From positions 1-64,000 of the forward strand of contig JAURVB010002026.1 in assembly GCA_033002965.1 (NCBI GenBank): 64,000 bases of DNA, read 5' to 3'. Source of the stretch: Piper betle. Its lineage: Eukaryota > Streptophyta > Magnoliopsida > Piperales > Piperaceae. Shown piece after piece: positions 1 to 11,426 of the stretch. A program made the translations under genes and the position numbers. How positions within the stretch are numbered: the stretch's first letter is position 1; the number at the start of each line of letters is the position of its first letter. A model generated the notes under the pieces. The model searched no databases and was not told the origin of the DNA. It saw nothing but the letters and a program-made list of their open reading frames with translations.

Positions 1-346
1 CTCCCCAGATTCAGATCGAAGAAATAAATAAAGAGACCAATTCTTGTTTGGTCGTGAAAATTATGACTATGTTCACTGCTCTGAAGAGTCTTCTGAGCCT
101 TTCATAGTGTGAGTTATCATTATTTTTCAACTCAACAGCTCACTTCTTGCCTTGCAAAGGAGCCCACATTACTCTGATAAAAATTCCCTTTATTGAGAGA
201 CCAAACACCATTCTTTTCATAGTGTTTTGCAATGTCTCTAGCATTTAGAATAATTTTTCTATAAAAATAGTTACCTGTACTATATTTCTAAAGCACTTCA
301 TATATTTTTTTCTACTCTTTTTTCTAAGAAACATTTTTATTTGCAG

Positions 347-1998
347 ATCAATGCATATTGATTCACATTTGTCGTTTTTATGACATCTATCAATGCAGAA
401 GCCTACTTGCCGCCATCAATGTTGCTGTTTTCTTCTTTGATATTGCCAGTCCAGTCCGGAATTCTTCTATAGATGACAACATCTCCTCCCTTATGTATGG
501 TGCAAAGATAAATGAACTGATACTTGATGGGGAATGGTGGAGACTAGTAATCCCGATGTTTCGGGTATGAATCTGGGGAATTATTTTCATATAATTACTA
601 AAGTTAGCCAGCATTTTATCTTGCATGATATGCCATTATGTATAGAAATCATGGTGAGTAGTCTTTGGTTCAATCTAGGTTCATCTGTCGGAACTGATGT
701 TGCCTTAAAATGGACATCCTCTTGTCCTTAAGGAAATTTATGGACTATGAACAGTGAGATCTGCCCTTTCACAACAGAAAGCAATAGTAGTGCTTGCTGA
801 TATTTACATGCTTCGAAAGGATGATCAAATGCTGAACCATCAAAATACTTTCAATTTGTGATAATTAATTGAAGAGTAAAATATATTCTTAACCTGTAGG
901 TTTGATGACAGTGATAACTTCGTTTATATTGTAAAACTGCATGAAGTGTTGAATTAAAAAAAATCATGAATAGTGAAATTTACATGGTATAGGGGCTTAA
1001 ATTATAGAACGAACTCGGTTTCACAGGTTCAGAGAATGGTGTACATATATGATCTGTAGAATAATCTAGAAGTGTTTCTATATACTTTGGGCTTCAATTC
1101 TTACAAAACAAATAATTTAATGTAAACTTTGTGCAGCATTCTGGATTTCTACACGTAGCGCTTGGCTGTTGGGCCCTCCTCAATTTTCGACCCCAAGTCT
1201 GGAGAGGATATGGCTCATCAACCTTTGTCTTAATATACTTCCTCGGAGGAATTGCTGGCAATTTGCTAAGCTTTATGTACACAACAGACCTGACCGTTGG
1301 TGGGACTGTAAGGTGCACTTCAATAGTTAATCCTTAAGTGCATCAGTTCACCTGTTGCATAATTTTTAACAGTTCTTAGTTAACAAATAAATATTGAAGT
1401 AGGTTGTTTATCTGCTAAATTCACTTCGAGAAGCTGTTTTTTTTCAAAGCTCTTGAGTGAATAAACTTGCACAGCTGCACTTAACACAAAACTGTGCATA
1501 GGGTCCTGTCTTCGCGCTGGTTGGTGCATGGCTTGTTTACCAATCTCAGATGATAGCCAAACAAGAGTCAAATGTTATGTTTCAGAAGGCAATGGCTACT
1601 ACTCTGTTTATCTTCATATTGGGCAAGTTTGAGCATGTTGATGATTGGTAATTAAGAGCATTAGCAGAAAAGCTTCCGCTTTGCTCTTCCCATTGGCTGC
1701 AAAATACATAACTTTGTGAGCTTGCCATCTGTTATACGGGACCCATCTGGGAGCAGTTCTGGCAGGTGTTTTTTTTGGGTATCTGACATGCCCAACTGTG
1801 GAGGTAGATAATGCATCTTCAAGAAATGGTCAGGAAAAAGGAATTACGCTGCTTAGAAGACCTGTTGGTCCTTGTATTTCCCTCACCATTGTCACCATAA
1901 TCTTGCTTGTTTTAAGTTTTCTGGTTTTTTACCTTGGACCTGAGCTTAGTAGATGTATATCGGAGATGGATAGCTTCTACTATTACAGTATGGAATGA
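347..1998 (+). CDS. RBL9: RBL9-type plastid rhomboid-like protein, 3' part
   Basis: Rhomboid-family membrane protein of the plant RBL9 group, expected in plastids. Visible exons are 347-564, 1137-1307, 1502-1647 and 1740-1998; the 5' exons lie left of the window. The first exon carries the helix around SINVAVFFF-like residues (here AAINVAVFFFDIAS) and the segment YGAKINELILDGEWWRLV. The second has HSGFLHVALG and LGGIAGNLLSF, and joins to the third to give TVGGT-GPVFALVGAW. Active rhomboids have GxSG at that place, so the nucleophilic serine is missing; this is known of RBL9 relatives, which are thought non-catalytic. The last exon has WTHLGAVLAGVFFGYLTCP, which keeps the family histidine. The final intron would need its acceptor at 1738-1739, where GG stands instead of AG; 1740 then restores the frame exactly. 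Either this acceptor is mutated or the base is an error. Identification is firm; functionality is uncertain. Confidence 0.85.
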
Positions 1999-2239
1999 AA
2001 TAATTCTAGTAGGACACCGTCTTCTTTTTTGTAGAGCAAATAAGAACACTAGTATTTTTTGAAGTAATTAGAGAATTTGACACTAGATGGGTGCTCAATT
2101 GATGCCTCTTTGTTCATCACAAGATATAAAAACATTATCCAACCTCCTGTTAATTTCATGTACTCTTCCTTCTTGTCATCTACTCATCTTCATATCAAAT
2201 TGTTGGCAATACCATGTTAGTTCAAACAATGGGAGCATC

Positions 2240-2977
2240 CATGGTTGCATAAATTGGAATCGGAATCGGAATCGGTTTTCGAGGAAGTTGGAATCGGAAT
2301 CGGAATCGGTTCAAATCGGCAAGGAATCGGTTCAGTTGAATCGGTTTAAATAAGTCCAAATCGGTCATATATAATATTTGACAACTCATAAAATAAATAT
2401 ATAAAAATTAGATATTGATTTCATTTTAATATTATTGTGTGTATAATATTTTTTAAGATTTTTTTGAATTATTTAGAGTTAGTTATTATTTTTAACTCGA
2501 ATCAGACACAAGTCAAGTTTTAATTACAAAAATGCCACTGAGTGGCATTTCCTTCCCCTGCCTTCTCTCTCCTGCATCAGCCCTCCTTCCCCCGCCGCCG
2601 CCGCACCCCCCTCCCACCCAGTCCCTCCCCGCCCTGCGCCGCCGCGCCCCACCCCCCTCCCCCCAGACCCGCCCTGCCTTCGCCCGCCCGGCCCTGCCCC
2701 CTCGTCCGCCGTGCCCCGCCCCACCCCGCCGCGCCCCGCCTCCCCTCCAGCCTTGCCCTGCGCCCGTCGCGCCCCGCCCGCCCCACCGCACCGCACCGGG
2801 CCCCACTGCACCTAGAATCGGCCAATTTGGGCCGATTCCGAATCGGCTTGAATTGGTTAGAATCGGCCCGAATCGACCGATTTAGGGACCGATTCGAGAA
2901 AAACCGATTCAACAAGTTTTTTGAATCGGTTTTCCTCCGATCCAAATTGAATGGAATCGCCGATTTATGCAACCCGG
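2240..2977. mobile_element. non-autonomous hAT element (family 1) with 8-bp TSD
   Basis: A 738-bp element flanked by the perfect 8-bp duplication GGAGCATC (2232-2239 and 2978-2985). The ends are inverted repeats: CATGGTTGCATAAATTGG on the left, and the reverse complement of the right end reads CCGGGTTGCATAAATCGG. The subterminal zones are packed with AATCGG / CCGATT hexamers. A C-rich, GC-rich segment at about 2575-2815 gives long proline/alanine frames on both strands with no recognisable protein; I do not call them genes. An 8-bp duplication and this end structure are hallmarks of hAT elements. The ends match those of the large hAT at 40659-45342, so it is probably a deletion derivative of that family. 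It lies about 240 bp downstream of the RBL9-like stop codon. Confidence 0.9.
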
Positions 2978-2985
2978 GGAGCATC

Positions 2986-4160
2986 AAACAAAATTTCCAT
3001 CACCCAATCAATGGACATTACTATATATCTGAAACACTGTTTCCAAAGACTTTGAGAAAAGCCAAACCACTAAACTAACACCAAAGCAAGCCTATTGGGT
3101 ATGACCCCTTGCAACTCTCAAAAGCCATTTCTTTGCAAGTCTTCTTCTTCTTTGCGAGGATGGTGGTACCTAAACCATTAAACTACACCGACAAAGAAGA
3201 TTCTCGTCGCATCCTTTTCCCACTGACCGTGAAAACTGCAAACAATAACCCAGAATATTCGTTCTCGACCCCCTCGCACTTGTCCTCTATTCGCGTCATG
3301 CACCCCAGTTCGATTCTCCGAATATTCACTGTCCTCGTTCCCTCCGTTTCCAAGATTTTTCGTAGGTACGCCTGCGTTTTTGTGAACCGTCCGTATTTCC
3401 CTCTAGTCCATTTTGTTCCAAGATGGCGGCCATGGCAAGAAAACTCCAGGAGAACCGCCTTGAAATTTTTTTTTTAAAAAAAGTGGAAATTGGAATTGTG
3501 GGAAATGACAACATTTTGTTTGATTTTTAATTGTTTTTCTTTACATTTTGAATGATTTCAAAAATAAAACTTTTGTTTTAAATCACGATACATATAATTA
3601 ATAGATTTTATTATCTTAACATTCGCTTGAAATTATTGGACATTATATTAATTTTTAAAATATTTTAACATATATTATAATTTTTTCTATCAAAAATTCT
3701 AATAATACTTTTTTAATAGATTATATTGCTTACAAATATATGTTTTATGTATAGTTTACACTTAAAAAAAATAGTATTAACCATTTGTTTGAAATTTATT
3801 TTAATGTATTAACCATTTAAGATAATTTTATTATTCGTAGGACTCGGCCGACGTGGCACAAGTTGATTGGCCCCCGTCTGCCCCATCTCATTCAGCAGGG
3901 GCTTGGGCGCGGCGTACCTTGAAAATTTCCACTGTGCCTACGCGACGGCCCGCTCTCGGCCTCTCCAACTTGTTTTCCTTCTTCCCCTTCCCATCTGAGT
4001 ATCTATCTATCTTCCTGTGTCCCATTCCTTCCTTCCTCACCATCCCAACAACATCTCTCGCCTTCCATCGCTCAGACCATCTGCACTTGATCGGTCTTTG
4101 CTCTTACAAGATAGGTTCCCACCTTGCTCAACATATCTCGTTCTGGGCAGCTCGGCAACG
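2986..4160. other. intergenic stretch with putative HHO promoter and 5' UTR
   Basis: From 2986 to about 3830 I see no gene; short open frames at 3109-3477 show no family resemblance, and 3480-3830 is AT-rich. Near 3843-3880 composition changes to GC-rich: a GACGTGGC motif (G-box/ABRE-like core) and an inverted CCAAT (ATTGG) occur just upstream of a pyrimidine-rich stretch (3960-4060). This is a plausible promoter and leader for the GARP gene that starts at 4161. The motif reading is inference only. Confidence 0.4.
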
Positions 4161-5523
4161 ATGGGACACGAGGAGAGTGTTTGCGAGTTGAAGGAGTACG
4201 TCGATGCTCTAGAGAAGGAGTGTCGCAAGATCGAGGTGTTCCAACGCGAGCTCCTCTCTGTATGCAGCTCGTCACTCGTGGTAACTAATCATCCGTCTCG
4301 CACATTTGCATATCGACTTGCTTTTGAGTTGTGGATTGATGGGTCGTGCACGCTATCATTTTTGGCAGCGATTGAAGGTTGCAAGCAGCAGATCGTGGGA
4401 TCAGCGGAGAGACTGGCTTCGGATGGTCCTTCTGATTGCGAGGTGACGTCCGACGAAGGCCCGGTGTTGGAGGAGTTCATCCCTTTGAAGAGGAGCAGCG
4501 AGGAGGAAGACGGGAAGCGAGATGGTGATGGGGACGAGGTCAGCTTCGCCGGCGAGAAGCCCGATTGGCTCCGATCGGTTCATCTCTGGACTCACGGCAA
4601 CGATCCACCATCCAAACAGGTTTAATTATAGTTCACGCTCATGATCCATAGCTAGATTTTCTTGGCCATGTGATTGATTGATTTGTGTTGTGTGTACGTC
4701 AAGGAACGAAGATCGGTCATTGAACTCAACAAGAGCAATGGAGCATTCCACCCGTTTTGCAGAGACGACAAGGTGACGAAGCCGGCCGCGAGCTCGACGG
4801 CGGAGAGTGGAGGGGCGACGAACGAGAACGCAGCTGGGCGGACGGGACAGAGGAAGACAAGGCGGTGCTGGTTGCCGGAGCTACACAAGAGGTTCCTCCA
4901 AGCTCTTGAACTGCTCGGTGGCTCTCGCGGTATGTGTGATTAATCTTAGTATCTTACATAGATATTAGCTTAGTATCTAATTACTAAAATGAGTTTGATA
5001 AATTCTATGTTTGCAGCCGCCACTCCGAAGCAAATCAAAGAGTTGATGAAGGTAGATGGCCTTACAAACGACGAAGTGAAGAGCCATTTGCAGGTAAAAA
5101 TGTGATCTTTTATCAGTTCTTGTTCTGTATTTGCTCAGCCTTGATCAAAGCATGAATATCGATTGTTGATTGGAGTATATGCATGGACTAAACTTGTGTA
5201 TATCAGAAATACCGGTTGCACAACAGAAGGCCGGGCCATGCCGCTCATAGTCAGAGCAACGGCGATGCCCAAGCGCCGCAGTTTGTCGTTGTGGGAGGGA
5301 TATGGGTTCCGCCACCTGAGTATTCTCCGGCGACGGGGCAGCCGCCGGCGGCTGACTCCGGCGGGCGGGGGGGACAAAGGTTTATGCGCCGAGGCCCAGG
5401 TTTCCGGGCAGTCGGCAACAGCAAGACGAGGCGCACAGCGCGGGAAGTGGAGGTGCCGACTCCGGCGAGTCGCCGGCGACGTCCACTTCGTCCCATGCGA
5501 CGGCCACCTCGCCGGCGGCGTGA
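4161..5523 (+). CDS. HHO/NIGT1-type GARP (G2-like Myb) transcription factor, frameshifted
   Basis: Nuclear DNA-binding factor of the HRS1/HHO (NIGT1) group, known for repressing nitrate and phosphate starvation genes. Exons: 4161-4280, 4369-4619, 4704-4929, 5017-5093, 5207-5523. The N-terminus has the family coiled-coil ([20 protein letters not shown]), followed after splicing by AIEGCKQQI. Exons 3-5 encode the Myb domain: [54 protein letters not shown], then the typical [15 protein letters not shown]. Two single-base deficits break the frame. One lies in CTCCTCTCT (4251-4259), where family residues [10 protein letters not shown] need one more C. The other is the G7 run at 5367-5373, after which one more G would give [10 protein letters not shown] and the usual Ser/Thr-rich tail ending at 5523. 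With both bases the product would be about 330 aa, the family's usual size. All splice phases agree with this model. It may be a recent pseudogene or an assembly error. Confidence 0.85.
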
Positions 5524-8520
5524 TTGAACACATTACTAATTCCTTTGTAATTATCTGTTTCTATATATCAGAATCGGTGAGAACAGCAACAATTTTATCG
5601 GTCTGTTGTTTACCAGACTTTTTTTCGTAATTAGGAGGGGTTAGTGGACAAAAAAATGTTGAGAGGTGACTAAACTAATTTCCTTAATTAATATCCTTAA
5701 TTTACAATAACTTGAAACGCAACCTTATTATATTATCTTCTATTTATTATTCTCGTATGACTTAGAATATGATTTATTTGTAATATTTAATTTGTATTAT
5801 AATAGATATTTACTCGTTGCAACTTAATACTTTATGTCTATTTCTAAAAATCTTAATATGTTATTATTTAGCAATTAGTTGATATTTATCACCTTGTTAA
5901 TTTTAGAAATCAACTTAATGAATAATCAATTTATTATATGGTGTAGTTTGAGATGATTTAGGTTTTATATTTCTAATTGTAATAATAGTCAGAGGATATA
6001 TAACTGACTTTAATTGAAAAAATTTAATAGGAAAATAATAAGAAGTAAAAGGTAATATTGTAAAATAAATATAAAACATGAGGTGACATTGAGTTAAAAG
6101 TTGTTAGTTTAATATATTACTAATTCCTTGTCCACGTGATGAACGACCATATATGATTTTTTAGTCATTTATTATTCTTAAAGTTGACTTTTGTAAAATT
6201 TATTTAGATTTTGATATAAATTTATGTTAACCTAGAATATAATGCACTTTCATTAAAAGAATTTTTATATAATATTTTATTATATTATTTGATTTTTTAT
6301 AGTAGATATTTATTAATTATATTATTATTCATCATATGTATTTTCAAAAATCTTAATATAATATTATTTATTAATTATTAGATATTCATCATTTTATCAA
6401 TTTCATAAATCTACTTAGGAAAATTTAGAGTAGAGTTTCATTTAAGATGGCTTAGATTTTCTTCTAATTTTAATAATAATAGGGTAAATTTGTAACTTAC
6501 TTTCTTTTATGAATAAAAAATAAATAATAATTTTATAAAATTGTTAGAAGATACGGGACAAATCATATTGTAAAATACTTAAACAAAACTGGATAGCACC
6601 AAATTTGAAATCTTCGATTTTATATATTAGTATATAGTTTTTTCTATACTATTAATTTTTATTAATAAAATGAGAATTAAACATCTGCTTTGGTAGAAAA
6701 TTAGACTAATTAAAATTTAATAAAAAATAAAAATTAATCAAAATTATTATAATCTATCTTTTCATTCAATTAAACTCTATTTTTCATATTAAAATCTATC
6801 TTTAAAATATTTTAAATTATCACAGAATATTTCATTACTCAAATATGATATATTTTGTATAAAATCAAAGTTTATAGACTCCACATGCATATATGAATCT
6901 TACCTCATTTATTTAAAAATATATAATAATTTTTTCAATTTTTTTATCTTCGTAATAAATCTAATGCTAACAATTAATTTGTGCATAGTAATGTTTAAAA
7001 TAAAAAGAAAGTGACAGTGGGCTTAAAATAATAAAGTCATTAACATAAAAATTAATTTACATTGAATAGAAAGTAGAAATGACATGATTTTGCTAATGTC
7101 ACATTCTTTTTGAAGATGAGTTTAAAACAATAAAAAAAGTTGTAAAAAAAGAAAAAATTATTAAAGACGCAATTGACCAATTAGAACAATTTAATAAAAA
7201 ATATAAAAATTAATTTTGAATTTATTAATTATGTTTTTGTAGCTCTTAATTATAAATATATAAAATTAAAATAATGTATACTCTTCTTTATGCTAAGAAA
7301 ATATATAATATAAAAAAGTATAATTACCAAATAGGTCATTGCACAATTTACAAACTTTTTATCAGTATATTTTTTTCAAATAAATATTTTAACATTATAT
7401 ATAAAAGTATTTTCATTATGTATATATATATTATAAAAATTAATATTTTTTAAATATTAATTATTAATAAATCAAGTCATAATTTATCAGAAAAAAACTA
7501 AATTAATTGATAACTTAGGAAAAAAATTTATGTTATATATAATTTAGAATAATTTTTACCAAAATATATTAAATAATATTGTCATAAATAGTTATAATAA
7601 CATATATATTCATAATGATATATTTATATTAACAAAGCTGATATATTAAATGAATTATTTTATAAATATATATTTACGTTATTGAAAATTATTTATTTAT
7701 GAGAAAATATATATATTAAATTTAATGAATATATTTATTAGGTAGTAGTGACAATATTATATTTAAAAAAATGTAAGAGATATTTTTTTATAAATAAAAT
7801 ATGGTATTGCAATAAGCATATTATAAAATAAAAAAAATGTAAAAAAATGAAAAAAATAAATTAAGAGGATAACGGAAGAAATTGAATGTATATATATATA
7901 TTGATATGTTATGGGTAATATATAATGATTATATGTTAAAGTTTAGATCTTTATATAACTTAAGCTATATTAAAAAAGGTAAATTAAATAAAAGAAGGAA
8001 AAAAATAAATTAGAAAAGATAAAGTATTCTACAGTACATCTCAAATTCGTCAAAAACGAAGATATTTTATTTATAACAAAAAGTATATAAATAAGTTGAA
8101 ATTAATATGAGTAGTTCAAAATAAAACATTACTATGCAAAAAAACTAAAATATGCTTGCATTTAAAACTCAATATCTCTAAAAATTAAATATCGATCTTT
8201 TATAAAAATATCCCTTCTCTCTGCAATTAACTTTCCTCTCAAAATTTAAGTTTTTTCCAAACTGTCTTCAAATAAAACCAACCCAGAAATAAAAATAGAA
8301 TGAACAAACCACTAGTTGATTGTTTTTTTTTAAAGAAAAAAACAAAAAACCAAAAAGCAAAAAAAACAAGAGTTTGGTAGAATCAACCAAAGTGGGAGCC
8401 ACACCAAATACATGTTTTTCTCCACTAATCCAGGAAGCCAAGAAGCCCGGCACGGACCCCACATTTTTTAAATAAAGAGCAGTATTAACCAATGGGCTTA
8501 AATTTTAATCATCTTGTGTT
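5524..8520. other. AT-rich spacer, partly an old duplication
   Basis: No gene seen in 3 kb of very AT-rich sequence. Two parts, about 5690-6040 and 6165-6520, share a diverged order of motifs (TTTATTATTCT, TAGAATATAAT/GAT, TAGATATTTA, AAAATCTTAATAT, TTATTTA..AATTA, ATCAATTT, GATGGCTTAGATTTT-like, TAATAATA). That suggests an ancient tandem duplication or two copies of an AT-rich MITE. The rest is simple A/T sequence with poly-A/poly-T tracts. Confidence 0.4.
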
Positions 8521-9580
8521 AATCTCGCCGCCGGCGTACGAGCTCCGACGACGGCCGGAGTAATCTTCATATTCCTTCTCTCCTTCTCCTAAAGTGAGAA
8601 TCTTGACCACCGTGATAATTCTTTCCCTTACATGTACGCCATGGCCATCCTTGTCTCTCACTTATGCTTTTTCGACGGTCAAGCTTAAGACGTGTTCTTT
8701 TTGAATTTATGGGCTAGTGGTAATGATGCTTTCTAACATTTTAATTCTAAAAGAAAATGGTCTGATGCTTTCTTCATTTTTATTGGTTGAATTTAACTGT
8801 TAAGAGTAGGTTGAATAATGTGTATATGAAGTTAGAAACTATATTGGTGTTTGATGCTTGCTGAATCGACATTAGCGTGGTAATGGGGCTTGTAAATTGC
8901 TGTGAGCGGTAAGGGTCGAGTCCTGCTGTATGTGTTTTTTCGTTTATGGATATTGTGTGGTTCTATCTTGTATGGTGTGAATACTGATCTTCATCAGTGC
9001 TTTTGTGAGTGAATTATATGTGCGTGACAGTGTAGGTGAAGAAGAGGAGCCAGTTCATTGCCTTGTGTGTCAAAAATGTGTTGTTCCTTTGAATTGCTTT
9101 GGTGGAAGTGGTGGCCATGTTATCATGGAAATAAAAGAATGATTGTGTGGTTGTTTGATGAGGCAGTATTGGATGTGGCTTTGTTACCTATTAATCTGAT
9201 TGATTAGAGGGTTCTTCTCTAAAAGTTCACTAAGACTTGATGGTCGAGAAATCTATTTTGTTTGGTTCATTTCAATATCTTCAGATATCACAAGCTGAAA
9301 CAGATCTTTATATGCTTGGATAATGGATTGTGATGGGCTAATGTATTTCGCTCTGTGTTCCTTCATGTTAAAGACCTTTGAAACTCATAAAAATGGATGA
9401 TAAAGTTTTCATGTACCTATTTGGTGGGTTTTCTTCCCAGTTTCTAGTCCATTGTCCCTTTTCTCTTGTCAAATACCAACCATATTTCTGTATTTTCTTT
9501 ATATCCCGTGTAGAAAGTTGTCAAATGAATTTCTTTTCTCCAGTGCTTTTAATGTTGTTTGATAACCTTATTATAGGAAA
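8521..9580 (+). promoter_or_regulatory. probable 5' UTR exon and 5' UTR intron of the LPP2-like gene
   Basis: A GC-rich, pyrimidine-rich island at about 8521-8600 interrupts AT-rich DNA and ends in AAAGTGAG, a good splice donor (GT near 8597). The coding exon downstream begins after an acceptor TTATAG at 9570-9575, only five bases before the ATG at 9581. I infer a noncoding first exon and a roughly 980-bp leader intron; 5' UTR introns are common in plant genes. The transcription start is not determined. Confidence 0.5.
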
Positions 9581-11426
9581 ATGCCAGAGATTCACTTGGG
9601 AACTCACACAATAAGATCCCATGGACTAAAAGTGGCTAGGCTTCATATGCATGACTGGCTGATTTTGGTGCTTCTTGTTGTCATAGAGGTCGTTCTGAAT
9701 ATAATAAATCCATTCTACCGTTTTGTGGGTGAGAGTATGATGACAGATTTGAGGTATCCACTGCAGGATAATACTGTACCATTTTGGGCAGTGCCGGTAA
9801 TTTCTTCATCTTCTTTGATAGAAAATAAAGGAAAGATGATTGCTGTTTGATTTATTTTTTCCTCATTTTGTTGGTAGCAGGTGATTGCAATTCTCCTGCC
9901 ATTTGCAATCTTCCTTGTGTACTACTTATTCAGGAGAGATGTATATGACTTGCACCAGGCCATACTAGGTAAAACATGGTTTATAAACTCACTAATACTT
10001 ATTGTTTTTCAACTCTTTTTCTTAATTTCTTAATTAAACTGGCTACCACAGGCCTGCTATTTTCTGTCCTCATAACTGGTGTGATAACTGATGCAATTAA
10101 GGATGCTGTTGGTAGACCCCGACCAGACTTCTTTTGGCGCTGTTTCCCCGATGGAAAGCCAGTGAGTTTTTGTGTTATTTCCAAATCTTCTCCTGTTTAA
10201 TTTGAAAATGATTTTGCTGTCGAATTTTTCATCATTGGATGTATAAACGCAGGAGTATGATTCAATCACGAGAGGTGTGATATGTCATGGTGATAGAAGC
10301 GTTATCAAAGAAGGCCATAAAAGTTTCCCCAGTGGGCATACTTCATGTCAGTGTTTCCTATGCATTGAAGCACATGTTACATATTTACTTTAGAGTTATT
10401 TATCTGTTTGGCCTAAGATAACCCTGGTACTAAACTCTGTGCTTACATTTCTTGCCTAATCCACTACATAATGTGAACTAGTTCATTTCTTCGCAAGTTA
10501 TATTACCTTCATCAAGCATTTGGTGTTCTTGCTGCAATTCTAGTTTAATTCTTCAATTTCTAGCTGCTTTTTTACAATCTTTGTTTATGCTTGTAACATT
10601 ATAAGCAACTATTTGTAAGCTAGAAAGCTACTTATACCTGATAGGGTGTTATTATGCAGGGTCTTTTGCAGGCTTAGGTTTTATTGCTTGGTACATGGCA
10701 GGAAAAATCAGAGTGTTTGATAGGAGAGGCCATGTTGCAAAGCTTTGTATTTTGTTTCTTCCTCTGCTGGCCGCAGCTCTAGTTGGTGTTTCTCGTGTGG
10801 ATGACTACTGGCACCACTGGCAAGACGTGTTTGCTGGGGGATTTTTAGGTGGATATTTGTTCTTGTATTCATATTCTATTCAGAAATGTTTGGTATCTCT
10901 TACCTTCATCTATGGCTGATTTTTCAGGACTAACAGTCGCTTCCTTTTGCTACCTGCAATTTTTTCCTCCCCCATATGATCCAGACGGTATGCTTATATT
11001 CCTACTATCATGTCATCTAAAATAACTATATTATTGTTCCTACATCTTTTCAAACAATGCATTTTGCATATTACAAAGTTATGGGTGTTTTGTGGCAATA
11101 GTAATGCATTACCCTGTGAATTTAATCAATTTATAGTATACAAGATGCAGCAGGATGTGAAGTTGGCATTACCAGAAATATACCCAGGTGATAATGTATT
11201 AGATTTTGATCATTCCACAGGTTGGGGACCTCATGCATTATTTCAGATGTTGGAAGAATCAAGAAACGACACTCAACAATCTTCCGAAGTAAATCGTCTC
11301 CAAATGCAGGGAACAGAACTTGAGAGCATCTACATTACCTCAGAAGATTGTCTTGATACGTCAGTTGTTGCCACAAGAGACAATATTCCTATGATAAATG
11401 GTTTTGGAACTGGTCGGAGAAGTTGA
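9581..11426 (+). CDS. LPP2: lipid phosphate phosphatase 2-type (PAP2 superfamily)
   Basis: Integral membrane phosphatase that dephosphorylates phosphatidate (and diacylglycerol pyrophosphate) to diacylglycerol. Seven exons with clean GT-AG borders: 9581-9796, 9881-9968, 10052-10161, 10253-10346, 10660-10848, 10928-10987, 11221-11426. They sum to 963 nt (320 aa), the usual family length. The N-terminus [15 protein letters not shown] is the LPP2 signature. About six membrane spans are visible (e.g. [47 protein letters not shown]). All three phosphatase motifs are present: KDAVGRPRP (motif 1), the PSGH of [13 protein letters not shown] (motif 2) and [12 protein letters not shown] (motif 3). The tail [18 protein letters not shown] is conserved; the last 70 residues are variable and hydrophilic. 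No disrupting lesion was found, which makes it the best-preserved multi-exon gene here. Confidence 0.95.

Noticed and set aside
2513..3078. Overlapping proline/alanine/glycine-rich frames on both strands
   Set aside because: They are translations of the GC-rich module inside the small hAT element; no domain and symmetric openness on both strands.
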